Shown: positions 7,732 to 16,492, counted from the stretch's first letter. The stretch is 64,000 nt of DNA from Paracoccus sp041927875 (GCF_041927875.1 NZ_JBHFHN010000004.1); one strand, 5' to 3'. The notes: generated by a model from the sequence alone, not told the origin. Translations and numbers: made by a program.

Positions 7732-9614
7732 CCCTGTGGTCGCGCGCATGGTCGGGCGCGGGCCTTCAGCGCAAGCTGGTGTTCGTGGTGATCGGGGTGC
7801 TGGCGCTCGCCTCGGTGCTGTTCCTGGGCGTGCTGGCCAGCCATTACCGCAGCCAGATGATCGACGCCCATGCCCGCGCGGCGACCCAGATCAACGACCT
7901 GCTGCAAGGCGCGCTGGAAAACGCCATGCTGAAGCGCGACATCCCCGGCCTTCAGGACATTCTGACCGGGCTGGGCACCCAGCAGGGCGTGGCGCGGGCG
8001 ATGATCATCGCCCCTTCACGTGAGGTGCGGTTTGCCTCGGACCCCGGCCTGATCGGGCAGGTGCTGGGCGGCGAGGCGGTGCTGGCCGCCGTCGCCAGCC
8101 AGGACACCGCCACCCGCTATCTGGACGAAGGCGGCGCGACGGTGCTGCGGTCGGTCAACCCGGTTCATAACCGCGCCGAATGCGCCGCCTGCCATCCGCC
8201 GGTCAGCGCCCAGCCGGTGAACGGCCTGCTGGTCGTCGATTTTGAGGCCGCCACCATCCGCGCGGAGGCGATCCGCTCGACCCTGACCCTTGCCGGGATC
8301 GGCGCGCTGGTCACCGCGATGGGCAGCGCGGCGCTGTGGCTGGCGCTGCGCCGGGTGGTCATCGCGCCGCTGGCGCGGCTGTCGGCGGCCAGTCAGGCGC
8401 TGGCGGGCGGTGCGCTGGACACCCGCGTCGCCCTGCCCGGCCAGGATGAGATCGCGGCGCTTGGCCAGTCCTTCAACCGCATGGCGCAGGGGCTGGCGGG
8501 CAGCATGGCGGCGGTCGAACGATCCAAGGCCGGGCTGCAATCGTTGATCGACGGCATCCCCGACGGGGTGCGGGTGATCGGTGCCGATTACATCATCCGC
8601 ACGGCGAATGACGCCTATGCCCGACAGGTGGGCCAGCCCCTGTCGGCGATTGTCGGCCAGCCCTGCCATCTGTCGTCGCACGGGCGGGCCACGCCCTGCC
8701 CGGCCACGCTGGTCACCTGCCCCGTGGCCGAGCTGCGCGCCGGACAGCGCGCCGCCCTGACCTTCCGCGACACCCATGTGGCCGGCCCGGATGCCCAGAC
8801 CGCAGTCGAGGTGTCCTCGGCCCCGATCCCCGGCGATGACGGCGATGCGGTGGTGGAATCGATCCGCGATCTTGATCGCCAGATGCGCCTGTCGCAGGCC
8901 GAACGGCTGTCGGAAATCGGGCTTCTGGCTGCCGGTGTCGCGCATGAAATCCACAATCCCCTGTCCTCGGTCGAACTGGCGATGCAGGCGCTTTCGCGTG
9001 AGGTGGCGGCGGGGCGGCCCGAACGCGCCGCCGATTACTTCGACCTGATGCGCGATGAAATTGGCAAATGCCTGCAAATCACCGACAATCTGCTACGCCT
9101 GTCCGCGCCGCCGGGCGAGGGGCAGGCGCTGATCGACCTGCTGCCGGTGGTGCAGGGCGCGACCGGCATCCTGCGGTTTCAGGCCGAGCGGCTGGGGGTG
9201 TCCGTGGTGACCGACGTGCCCGCCGACCTGCGGCTGCTGATGCCCGATGCCGATCTGCGGATGCTGCTGACCAATCTGGTGATGAACAGCTTTCACGCCA
9301 TGCAGCCCGGCGGCGTGACCACCATCGCTGCCCGTCGCCTGCCGCAGGCGGGCCGTATCCAGTTGACCGTGGCCGATACCGGCGTCGGCATCGCCCCCGC
9401 CGATCTTGAGCGGATCTTCATGCCCTTCTGGTCGCGCCGCGCCGACAACAGCACCGGGCGCGGGCTGGGGCTGGCGATCGTCCGGTCGATCCTTGACCGC
9501 AGCGGTGGACAGGTCAAGGTTGACAGCCAGCAGGGCGAAGGCACCACCTTTACCCTGACCTTCCCCGATCCCGATGCCGAACCCCCGGCATCGCCTGCCG
9601 CCAAAGGTGTCTGA
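7728..9614 (+). CDS. Membrane sensor histidine kinase with a heme c motif in its periplasmic domain
   Basis: The 628-residue kinase starts at the ATG overlapping the previous stop codon (ATGA). It has a membrane segment at about 16-38 and a periplasmic sensor domain containing Cys-Ala-Ala-Cys-His at 152-156, a covalent heme c site. A second membrane segment (about 186-207), a HAMP linker and a PAS domain follow. The PAS domain carries a Cys313-His-x3-His-Gly-x4-Pro-Cys324-x6-Cys331 pattern, seen in redox-type PAS domains. The kinase core has the H-box with His406 (HEIHNP), an N-box Asn and G-boxes DTGVGI and GRGLGLA. It probably reads periplasmic redox state or a heme ligand and signals to the adjacent regulator. 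What it senses is inference. Confidence 0.88.
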   Translation: MTLWSRAWSGAGLQRKLVFVVIGVLALASVLFLGVLASHYRSQMIDAHARAATQINDLLQGALENAMLKRDIPGLQDILTGLGTQQGVARAMIIAPSREVRFASDPGLIGQVLGGEAVLAAVASQDTATRYLDEGGATVLRSVNPVHNRAECAACHPPVSAQPVNGLLVVDFEAATIRAEAIRSTLTLAGIGALVTAMGSAALWLALRRVVIAPLARLSAASQALAGGALDTRVALPGQDEIAALGQSFNRMAQGLAGSMAAVERSKAGLQSLIDGIPDGVRVIGADYIIRTANDAYARQVGQPLSAIVGQPCHLSSHGRATPCPATLVTCPVAELRAGQRAALTFRDTHVAGPDAQTAVEVSSAPIPGDDGDAVVESIRDLDRQMRLSQAERLSEIGLLAAGVAHEIHNPLSSVELAMQALSREVAAGRPERAADYFDLMRDEIGKCLQITDNLLRLSAPPGEGQALIDLLPVVQGATGILRFQAERLGVSVVTDVPADLRLLMPDADLRMLLTNLVMNSFHAMQPGGVTTIAARRLPQAGRIQLTVADTGVGIAPADLERIFMPFWSRRADNSTGRGLGLAIVRSILDRSGGQVKVDSQQGEGTTFTLTFPDPDAEPPASPAAKGV

Positions 9615-9615
9615 C

Positions 9616-10968
9616 ATGCCCGGCCCGTCGCATCCGCCATCCAATCCGCTGCATGTTCGCAGCGTGCTGGTGATCGAGGATGACCGCACGCTGAACCGGC
9701 TGATGTGCGACCAGATCGACGACATGGGCTATGTCGCGCGCGGCGCCCGGTCGCGGGCCGAGGCGCAGGCGCTGCTGGATCAGGGCGCGCCGGATCTGGC
9801 CATCCTTGACGTGCGGCTGCCCGATACCGATGGGCTGGCGTTCCTGCCGCATCTGGCCGATCTGTGCCCGGTGATCATGCTGACGGCCTATGGCTCGATC
9901 GATCAGGCGGTGACGGCGGTGCGCGCGGGGGCCGTCGACTATCTGGTCAAGCCCGTCACGCGTGAGGCGCTGGATCTGGCCGTCGCCCGGATCTTTGAAA
10001 CCCAGTCGCTGAAACGCGATGTCGCCTTCTGGCAGGCCGAGGCGCAGCGGGTCGCCCGGTTCGACCTGATCGGTGACAGCCCCGCGATGCGCGAGCTGAC
10101 CCGGCTGATCGGGCTGATCGCGGCCTCGGACAGCCCGGTGCTGATCCGGGGTGAGGGCGGCACCGGCAAAAGCGTGGTCGCCAACGCGATCCACAGCCAG
10201 TCGGGCCGCGCCAATGGCCGGCTAATCACCATCGACTGCGACAGCGACCTGACCGCCGCCGAGCTGTTCGGCAGCGAGGCCCAGGCCGGCGGCCCGCGCC
10301 GCGACGGGCTGCTGGCCCCGGTGGAATCCGGCACCGTGTTCTTCAACGACGTCGAACGCTTGCCGCCCGCGCTGCAAGGCCCGGTGCTGAGGCTGATCGA
10401 ACAGCGCGTCTATCGCCCGCAGGGCAGCACCGTCGCCCGACCCTGCCCCGCGCGGTTCATCGCCGCCACCTCGGTCGATCTCGAGGATCGCGTGCGGCAG
10501 GGCCACTACCGCGCCGATCTGTTCTATCAGCTGTCCGGGCTGGTGGTGATGGTGCCGCCGCTGCGCGAACGGCGCGAGGATATTCCTGCGCTTGCCCGCT
10601 CATTGCTGGCCGGGCGGGCGTTTCAGCGCGGCATCGACAAGGACTTCACGCCTGAGGCGCTGGCCGCGCTGGCCGCCTATGACTGGCCCGGCAATATCCG
10701 CGAATTGCACAATGCCATCGACCGCAGCATCATCATGTCCGCCGACAGCGCCGACATTCTCCCGGTGCATTTCGGCCTGCATCCCGCGCCCGCCAGCCCG
10801 CCCGATGCGCTGGTCTCGCTGCGCTTTGATCACCTGCCCAGCCTTGAGGAAATCCGTCAGGTCTATCTGGATGACCTGCTGGACCGGTTCGGCGGCAATC
10901 GTCAGCGGGTCGCCGAGACCATGGGCATCAGCGAACGCAACACCTATCGGCTGCTGAAAAAGCGCTGA
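9616..10968 (+). CDS. NtrC-family response regulator lacking GAFTGA and with altered Walker B
   Basis: The 450-residue regulator pairs with the kinase encoded directly before it. The receiver domain has phospho-acceptor Asp65 in ILDVRLPD and Lys112 in VKP. The AAA+ domain has an intact Walker A (GEGGTGKS, 179-186). The GAFTGA loop used to contact sigma-54 is missing: after ELFGSE the sequence is AQAGGPRRDG. The Walker B reads VFFND rather than LFLDE. A Fis-type helix-turn-helix ends the protein (GNRQRVAETMGISERNTYRLLKK). Like Rhodobacter NtrC, it probably acts with sigma-70 polymerase. Likely targets are the cluster's own genes. The start at 9616 is one base past the kinase stop codon. Confidence 0.88.
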   Translation: MPGPSHPPSNPLHVRSVLVIEDDRTLNRLMCDQIDDMGYVARGARSRAEAQALLDQGAPDLAILDVRLPDTDGLAFLPHLADLCPVIMLTAYGSIDQAVTAVRAGAVDYLVKPVTREALDLAVARIFETQSLKRDVAFWQAEAQRVARFDLIGDSPAMRELTRLIGLIAASDSPVLIRGEGGTGKSVVANAIHSQSGRANGRLITIDCDSDLTAAELFGSEAQAGGPRRDGLLAPVESGTVFFNDVERLPPALQGPVLRLIEQRVYRPQGSTVARPCPARFIAATSVDLEDRVRQGHYRADLFYQLSGLVVMVPPLRERREDIPALARSLLAGRAFQRGIDKDFTPEALAALAAYDWPGNIRELHNAIDRSIIMSADSADILPVHFGLHPAPASPPDALVSLRFDHLPSLEEIRQVYLDDLLDRFGGNRQRVAETMGISERNTYRLLKKR

Positions 10969-11039
10969 CCCGATGGCGCTTGCGCCCGGGCGCGGATTTG
11001 GCGACAGACGGCCCGCAATCGGGGCGCAAAGGGGGCGTC

Positions 11040-11825
11040 ATGGCGCAAGTGTCGGGGCATGTGGTGCGCGTGCCGGGGCATTTCGGGGAATGGATGCAGG
11101 GGCGGCTGGGGTCGGATGGCCCGGTCGTGCTGATCACCATGGCCTGCGCGCGGCTGGGGCTGACGGCGTGGCACGGGGCCGCGGCGGCGCCCGATCAGCG
11201 GCTGGCGCGGCTGTCGGCGGCGCTTGGCCATCCGGTCGCGCCCGTCCATCTGCGCCTGCGCGCCGCCCCCGGTCTGGGCACCGGCATCTCGACCGCCAGC
11301 CTGATCGCGGCGGCGCGGCTGTCGGGCTGGCGCGGCCGCCCCGCCGATCTGGCCCACGCCTGTCTGGCGGCCGAGGGGGCCAGCGATCCGCTGATGTTCC
11401 CGCAGCCTGACCGGCTGCTGTGGGCCTCGCGCCGGGGGGTGATCTGCGCGCGCCTGCCAGCCCTGCCCGCGCATGAGGTGATTGGCGGCTTTTTCGGCCC
11501 ACCGCGCCCGACCGATCCCGCCGATCAGGACTTCCCCGACATTGCCGATCTTGTCACCCGCTGGCAGGGCTGCCGCGATCTGCCGGGTTTCGCGGCGCTG
11601 GCCAGCGAAAGTGCGACCCGGACGCTGGCGCGGCGCGGCGGGCAGGGGGGCGATCCCATGGCCGATCTGGCGCGCGATCTGGGCGCGCTTGGCTGGCAGA
11701 TCGCCCATACCGGGGCGGCGCGCGGGCTGATCTTTGCGCCCGGCACGGTGCCGCCCCATGCCCGCGCGGCGTTGCAGGCCGCCGGGCTGCGCGGCATCCT
11801 GCGCTTTCGGGGGGGCGGGCGCTGA
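11040..11825 (+). CDS. bluE: GHMP kinase, BluE/PduX-like (L-threonine kinase for cobalamin side chain)
   Basis: The 261-residue product looks like the BluE/PduX family, which phosphorylates L-threonine to give the precursor of the aminopropanol phosphate arm of cobalamin. The N-terminus VPGHFGEWMQG and the GLGTGISTAS loop are GHMP-kinase signatures. I chose the ATG at 11040 after AAAGGGGG; the frame stays open to 10980, but the extra residues look unlike a protein start. It leads a run of overlapping cobalamin genes (cobD begins inside its stop codon), which supports the call. It lies 71 bases after the response regulator of the redox cluster and may share a transcript with it. Confidence 0.8.
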   Translation: MAQVSGHVVRVPGHFGEWMQGRLGSDGPVVLITMACARLGLTAWHGAAAAPDQRLARLSAALGHPVAPVHLRLRAAPGLGTGISTASLIAAARLSGWRGRPADLAHACLAAEGASDPLMFPQPDRLLWASRRGVICARLPALPAHEVIGGFFGPPRPTDPADQDFPDIADLVTRWQGCRDLPGFAALASESATRTLARRGGQGGDPMADLARDLGALGWQIAHTGAARGLIFAPGTVPPHARAALQAAGLRGILRFRGGGR

Positions 11826-12751
11826 TGGGCTTTGCGGCGATGATGGCAGTGGCGATGGCGGTCGATGTGGCGCTTGGCTGGCCGCAGCCGATCTATGCGC
11901 GCATCGGCCATCCGGTGACCTGGCTGGGCCGCCTGATCGCGGCGCTTGAGGCGCGGCTGAACCACGGCCCCGCGCGGCGTGTCAAGGGGGTGGCCACGGC
12001 GGTGGTGGTGATCGGCGCGGCGGCGGGGCTGGGTGCGCTGGCGCAGGCGGCGCTGCCGGGGGGCTGGCTGGGGGTGGTGCTGGGCGGCATCCTTGCCTGG
12101 CCGCTGATCGCGATCCGGTCGATGCACGATCACGTCGCGGCGGTGGCAGGGCCACTGGCGGCGGGCGATCTGACCGGCGCGCGCCATGCGGTGTCGATGA
12201 TCGTCGGGCGCGATCCGGCGCGGCTGGACGGCCCCGGCGTGGCCCGCGCCGGTCTGGAAAGTCTGGCCGAGAACACGTCCGACGGCATCGTCGCGCCGCT
12301 GTTCTGGGGCCTGGTGGCCGGTCTGCCGGGGATCGCCGCCTATAAGGCGATCAACACGCTGGATTCGATGATTGGCCACCGCAACGCGCGGTATCAGGAT
12401 TTCGGCTGGGCCTCGGCCCGGATCGACGATCTGGCCAACCTGCTGCCCGCGCGGCTGACCGGGGCGCTGTTCGCGGCGGTCTCGGGGCGGGCGGCGGCCT
12501 GGGGGGTGGTGGCGCGCGACGCGCGGCGGCATCGGTCGCCCAATGCCGGCTGGCCGGAATCGGCGATGGCCGGCGCGCTGGGGGTGCGGCTGTCCGGGCC
12601 GCGCGCCTATGGCGACCGCATCGCGGATGAGCCGTGGCTGAACCCCGCCGCGCCCGATCCGGGGCTACATGATCTGGGCCGGGGGCTTGCGCTGTATCGC
12701 CGTGCGATGGCAAGCCTGTGGGCGGTGACCCTGATGATGGCGGTGCTGTGA
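11825..12751 (+). CDS. cobD: Adenosylcobinamide-phosphate synthase CobD/CbiB
   Basis: This 308-residue polytopic membrane protein attaches the aminopropanol phosphate arm to adenosylcobyric acid. The family signature Glu-Asn-Thr-Ser-Asp-Gly-Ile-Val-Ala-Pro-Leu-Phe is present near residue 142, followed by INTLDSMIGHRN. Several hydrophobic segments at the N-terminus and the end match the family's inner-membrane position. Its ATG overlaps the bluE stop codon by one base, and its own stop overlaps the start of cobC, so the four genes bluE-cobD-cobC-bluB are translationally coupled. Length is normal for the family. Confidence 0.94.
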   Translation: MGFAAMMAVAMAVDVALGWPQPIYARIGHPVTWLGRLIAALEARLNHGPARRVKGVATAVVVIGAAAGLGALAQAALPGGWLGVVLGGILAWPLIAIRSMHDHVAAVAGPLAAGDLTGARHAVSMIVGRDPARLDGPGVARAGLESLAENTSDGIVAPLFWGLVAGLPGIAAYKAINTLDSMIGHRNARYQDFGWASARIDDLANLLPARLTGALFAAVSGRAAAWGVVARDARRHRSPNAGWPESAMAGALGVRLSGPRAYGDRIADEPWLNPAAPDPGLHDLGRGLALYRRAMASLWAVTLMMAVL

Positions 12752-13701
12752 TGCGCGACCATGGCGGCAATCTGGATGCGGCGCAGGCCCGCTGGGGCGG
12801 CGGGCCTTGGGTCGATCTGTCGACGGGCATCAACCGCGTGCCCTATCCGCTGCCCGACCTGCCGGGCTCCGCCTGGACCGACCTGCCGACCCGCGCGGCG
12901 ATGGACCTGTTGACCCGTGCGGCGCGCACGGCCTATGGCACGCAGGCCGCCGTGCTGCCGGTCGCCGGGGCGCAGGCGGCGATCCAGATGGTGCCGGGGC
13001 TGGCCGCGCCGGGGCGGGCGGCGGTGCTGTCGCCGACCTATAACGAACATGCCGCCGCCCTGCGCGAAGCCGGTTGGCAGGTCGATCCGGTGACGCGGCT
13101 GGCCGATCTGGCGGGGGCCGATCTGGCGGTGGTGGTGAACCCCAACAACCCCGACGGCCAGACCCACGCGCCGCAGGCGCTGCGCGATCTGGCGGGTCGT
13201 GTCGGACAGTTGATCGTCGATGAAAGTTTCGCCGATCCGGTGCCGCATCTGTCGATCGCCGCCGATCCCGGACCGGCGCTGGTGCTGCGGTCCTTTGGCA
13301 AGTTCTATGGCCTGGCCGGGCTGCGGCTGGGCTTTGTGATCGGCGCGCCCGACCGGATCAATGGGCTGGCGCGGCGGGCGGGGCCGTGGCCGGTCTCGGG
13401 CGCGGCGATTGCCATTGGCTGCGCGGCGCTGACTGACCGCGCCTGGCAGGCGGCGACCACGGCGCGGCTGGCCCGCGACGCCGCGCGGCTGGACGCCCTC
13501 ACCGCCGCTGCCGGTTGGTCGCTGGTCGGCGGCGCGCATCTGTTCCGCCTGTATCACACGCCCGACGCCGCCGCCGCGCAGGAGCGGTTGGCGCGCGGCC
13601 GCATCTGGTCGCGCATCTTTCCCTGGCACGATCACTGGCTGCGCCTTGGCCTGCCGGGGTCGGTTGCCGAATGGGCGCAGCTTGGAAAGGCCCTGACATG
13701 A
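12751..13701 (+). CDS. cobC: CobC-type PLP aminotransferase-fold enzyme (threonine-phosphate decarboxylase-like)
   Basis: The 316-residue enzyme belongs to the PLP fold type I group that includes CobD of Salmonella (threonine-phosphate decarboxylase) and alphaproteobacterial CobC. It likely makes aminopropanol phosphate from the product of BluE. The N-terminal DHGGNLDAAQ and DLSTGINRVPYP are family hallmarks. The PLP lysine is in SFGKFYGLAGLRLGF, and the NPNNPDG loop is intact. The start at 12751 overlaps the cobD stop codon. Neighbouring kinase and ligase genes make the pathway role firm, although CobC itself is named for a step shared with CobD-type proteins. Confidence 0.9.
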   Translation: MRDHGGNLDAAQARWGGGPWVDLSTGINRVPYPLPDLPGSAWTDLPTRAAMDLLTRAARTAYGTQAAVLPVAGAQAAIQMVPGLAAPGRAAVLSPTYNEHAAALREAGWQVDPVTRLADLAGADLAVVVNPNNPDGQTHAPQALRDLAGRVGQLIVDESFADPVPHLSIAADPGPALVLRSFGKFYGLAGLRLGFVIGAPDRINGLARRAGPWPVSGAAIAIGCAALTDRAWQAATTARLARDAARLDALTAAAGWSLVGGAHLFRLYHTPDAAAAQERLARGRIWSRIFPWHDHWLRLGLPGSVAEWAQLGKALT

Positions 13702-14324
13702 CCGACTTTTCCCGCGCCGAGGCCGAGACCCTGACCCGCATCCTGCGATGGCGCCGCGATGTGCGGCATTTCCGCACCGATCCCATCGACCCTGCGGTGA
13801 TGGGCCGGCTGCGGGCGGCGATGGACATGGCGCCATCGGTCGGCAACGCGCGGCCCTGGCGGGTGGTGCGCATCATCGATCCGGCCCTGCGCGCCCGACT
13901 GCGCGACAATTTCCAGCGCGCCAATGCCGCCGCCGCCGCCAGCTATCAGGGCGACCGGCGCGCCGCCTATGACGGGCTGAAGCTGGCCGGTCTGGACGCC
14001 GCCCCCGAGGTGCTGGCCGTCTTCACCCAGATCGACCCCGTGGCGGGGCACCGCCTGGGCCGCGCCACCATGCCCGAGACGCTGCACCAGTCGACCGCCA
14101 TGGCCATCCACACCCTGTGGCTGGCCGCGCGGGCGGAAAACCTTGGCCTTGGCATGGTCTCGGTCCTGAACCCGGATGAGGTGACGGCGCTGCTGGATGT
14201 GCCCGCCGACTGGCAGTTCAGTGCGCTGCTGTGCTTGGGCCACCCGGCCTTCACCGATGACACGCCGCTGCTGCACCGCGCCGGCTGGCAAGAAAACACC
14301 TCTGCCGACTGGCTTGAGCGTTAG
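13698..14324 (+). CDS. bluB: 5,6-dimethylbenzimidazole synthase BluB
   Basis: BluB is an oxygen-dependent nitroreductase-fold enzyme that cuts up reduced FMN to make dimethylbenzimidazole, the lower ligand of cobalamin. The 208-residue product shows the N-terminal RRDVRHFRTDPI motif, SVGNARPWR for flavin binding, and AARAENLGLGMVSVL near the end, all characteristic. The start at 13698 overlaps the cobC stop codon as ATGA. Its stop codon overlaps the stop codon of cobQ on the other strand by two bases, so the two operons converge with no spacer. Presence of BluB means aerobic lower-ligand synthesis. Confidence 0.95.
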   Translation: MTDFSRAEAETLTRILRWRRDVRHFRTDPIDPAVMGRLRAAMDMAPSVGNARPWRVVRIIDPALRARLRDNFQRANAAAAASYQGDRRAAYDGLKLAGLDAAPEVLAVFTQIDPVAGHRLGRATMPETLHQSTAMAIHTLWLAARAENLGLGMVSVLNPDEVTALLDVPADWQFSALLCLGHPAFTDDTPLLHRAGWQENTSADWLER

Positions 14325-15766
14325 CGCGCCAAGGCCAGCAGGCCCGGCACGTCCAGATGGGCCTCGATATGGTCGGCCAGATCGTTCAGCGCCGCCTCAA
14401 CGCTGGCGCCGTGGTCAACGCCGCCCGCCGCGATGCCAAGCCCGGCCAGGAAAGCCGCGCGGAAGGCATCGGCGGCGAACAGCCCGTGCAGATAGCTGCC
14501 CATGACGCGCCCATCGGGTGACACCGCGCCCTCGGGCGTGGTGCCGATGCGGGCAAAGGGGCGGGCGCGGTCGGGGCCGTCGCTGCGACCGATATGGATC
14601 TCATACCCCTGCACGGCCTCGCCGGTGGCGACATGTGTGGCGGCGGTGCGGGTCAGCCGCTTGGCCGGGGTCATGGTGGTGGCGATTTCCAGAAGGCCAA
14701 GTCCGGGGGTCGATCCGGGCGCACCCTCGATTCCCTGCGGGTCGTCGACCGCGTGGCCCAGCATCTGATAGCCGCCGCAGATCCCCAGGATTGCGCCGCC
14801 GCGGCGGTGATGGGCGATCAGGTCGATGTCCCAGCCTTGCGCGCGCAGAAAGGCCAGATCGCCGCGCGTGGATTTGCTGCCCGGCAGGATCACCAGGGCC
14901 GCATCGCCGGGGATCGGCTGGCCGGGCGCGACCATCACCAGATCGACGCCGGGTTCAGCCGCCAAAGGGTCCAGATCGTCGAAATTGGCGATCCGCGACA
15001 GCATCAGACAGGCGATCTTCGTGGCCCCCGGACGGCGGGCGCCGCGCAGATCAAGCGCATCCTCGGCGGGCAGGCGGCTGGCACCGGGGAACCACGGAAG
15101 CACGCCGAAACCGCGCCAGCCTGTGCGATCCGCGATCAGCCGATAGCCATCGTCAAACAGCGCCGGATCGCCGCGGAACTTGTTGATCAGAAAGCCCACG
15201 ACCAGCCGCGCGTCATCCGGGTCCAGCACCCCCTGGGTGCCGACGATCTGGGCGATGACCCCGCCCCGGTCAATGTCACCAGCCAGGATCACCGGCACAT
15301 CGGCGGCGCGCGCGAAACCCATGTTGGCAATGTCGCCGGGGCGCAGGTTGACCTCGGCCGGGCTGCCGGCGCCCTCGACGATCACCAGATCATGTGCGGC
15401 CCGCAGTCGGGCGAAACTGTCCAGAACCGCGCCCATCAGTTGCGGCTTCAGCCCCGCATATTCGCGCGCCCGCACGGTGGCCAGCCGCTTGCCCTGCACG
15501 ATGACCTGCGATCCGGTGTCGGTCTCGGGCTTCAGCAGGACGGGGTTCATGTCGCAGATCGGATCAATCCCGCAGGCCAGGGCCTGCAAGGCCTGGGCGC
15601 GCCCGATCTCGCCCCCGTCGGCGGTCACGGCGGCGTTGTTCGACATGTTCTGCGGCTTGAACGGCGCCACCGATAGCCCGCGCCGCCGCGCCGCCCGGCA
15701 CAGCCCCGCCACCAGCACCGACTTGCCGACATTCGACCCGGTGCCCTGGATCATGATCGCGCCCAT
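14321..15766 (-). CDS. cobQ: Adenosylcobyric acid synthase (glutamine-hydrolysing) CobQ/CbiP
   Basis: CobQ amidates four carboxyl groups of the corrin ring using glutamine and ATP. The 481-residue protein has the N-terminal P-loop GTGSNVGKS followed by APFKPQNMSNNA. Its C-terminal class I glutamine amidotransferase domain has the nucleophile Cys in ILGICGGYQMLG and the His in GSYLHGLF. I place the start at the ATG at 15766, preceded by GAGGGGGG; the frame is open farther upstream (to 15877), but that part overlaps a palindromic intergenic element. It is transcribed toward bluB and lies downstream of cobO on the same strand, so the two may share a transcript. Confidence 0.94.
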   Translation of the reverse strand: MGAIMIQGTGSNVGKSVLVAGLCRAARRRGLSVAPFKPQNMSNNAAVTADGGEIGRAQALQALACGIDPICDMNPVLLKPETDTGSQVIVQGKRLATVRAREYAGLKPQLMGAVLDSFARLRAAHDLVIVEGAGSPAEVNLRPGDIANMGFARAADVPVILAGDIDRGGVIAQIVGTQGVLDPDDARLVVGFLINKFRGDPALFDDGYRLIADRTGWRGFGVLPWFPGASRLPAEDALDLRGARRPGATKIACLMLSRIANFDDLDPLAAEPGVDLVMVAPGQPIPGDAALVILPGSKSTRGDLAFLRAQGWDIDLIAHHRRGGAILGICGGYQMLGHAVDDPQGIEGAPGSTPGLGLLEIATTMTPAKRLTRTAATHVATGEAVQGYEIHIGRSDGPDRARPFARIGTTPEGAVSPDGRVMGSYLHGLFAADAFRAAFLAGLGIAAGGVDHGASVEAALNDLADHIEAHLDVPGLLALAR

Positions 15767-15811
15767 CCGCCCCCCCTCATGCCTTGCGCCGGTGTCACCT
15801 GCGGACGCTCC

Positions 15812-15868
15812 GCGGGGGATATTTCCGCCAAGAAGAAAGCCCATTCTTCTTGGTTCAAATATCCCCGC
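15812..15868. repeat. Palindromic intergenic element, copy 1
   Basis: The left arm GCGGGGGATATTTCC-GCCAAGAAGAA (15812-15837) pairs with the right arm TTCTTCTTGG-TTCAAATATCCCCGC (15844-15868) around a six-base loop. It lies after cobO and before cobQ on the minus strand. It resembles the elements near 38121 and 63378 and the half element near 29650. The stem could act as a terminator, although no long U run follows it. Confidence 0.7.
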
Positions 15869-15883
15869 CGGAGGCATCCGACG

Positions 15884-16492
15884 TCAGTATTCCACGCCTG
15901 CCTGGGCCTTGATGCCGGACCGGAACGGATGCTTGACCAGCGTCATCTCGGTGACCAGATCGGCGGCCTCGATCAGCGCCGGGGCGGCGTTGCGGCCGGT
16001 CAGCACGACATGGGTCAGTTCGGGCTTTTCGGTGGCAAGAAAGGCCAGCACCTCATCAAGGTCAAGATAGCCATAGCGCAGGGCGATGTTGATCTCGTCC
16101 AGCAGGACCAGCCGGATCGAGGGGTCGCGGATCAGCGATTTTGCCATCTCCCAGCCTTTGCGCGCCATCTCGGTGTCGCGCTCGCGGTCCTGGGTTTCCC
16201 AGGTGAAGCCCTCGCCCATGGCGTGAAACTGGCACAGGTGGCTGAAGTTTTCGGTCAGCAGGCGGCGCTCGCCCGTGTCCCAGTCGCCCTTGATGAACTG
16301 CACCACGGCGCAGGGCATCTGATGGGCGATGCACCGCAGGATCATCCCGAACCCGGACGAGGATTTGCCCTTGCCCGCGCCGGTATGCACGATGACCAGC
16401 CCCTTTTCGCCCGACTTCTGGGCCATGATGCGGTCATGGGCGGCCTTTTTCTTGGCCATCTTTTCAGCGTGGCGGGCGGGATCGGTGATCAT
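15884..16492 (-). CDS. cobO: Cob(I)yrinic acid a,c-diamide adenosyltransferase CobO
   Basis: CobO moves the adenosyl group of ATP onto the reduced cobalt of the corrin ring. The 202-residue protein has the typical N-terminal MxxKKAxxD stretch, the ATP-binding P-loop HTGAGKGKSSSGFG, FIKGDWDTGER, and the LLDEINIAL motif. The C-terminus with VTEMTLVKHPFRSGIKAQAGVEY is the conserved family ending. Length is standard. It is divergent from cobB, with only about 85 bases between the start codons, so the two probably share a control region. I found no cobalamin riboswitch there. Confidence 0.96.
   Translation of the reverse strand: MITDPARHAEKMAKKKAAHDRIMAQKSGEKGLVIVHTGAGKGKSSSGFGMILRCIAHQMPCAVVQFIKGDWDTGERRLLTENFSHLCQFHAMGEGFTWETQDRERDTEMARKGWEMAKSLIRDPSIRLVLLDEINIALRYGYLDLDEVLAFLATEKPELTHVVLTGRNAAPALIEAADLVTEMTLVKHPFRSGIKAQAGVEY

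Noticed and set aside
10980..11039. Longer N-terminus for bluE
   Set aside because: The extra residues resemble no family sequence, and the ATG at 11040 has the better ribosome binding site.
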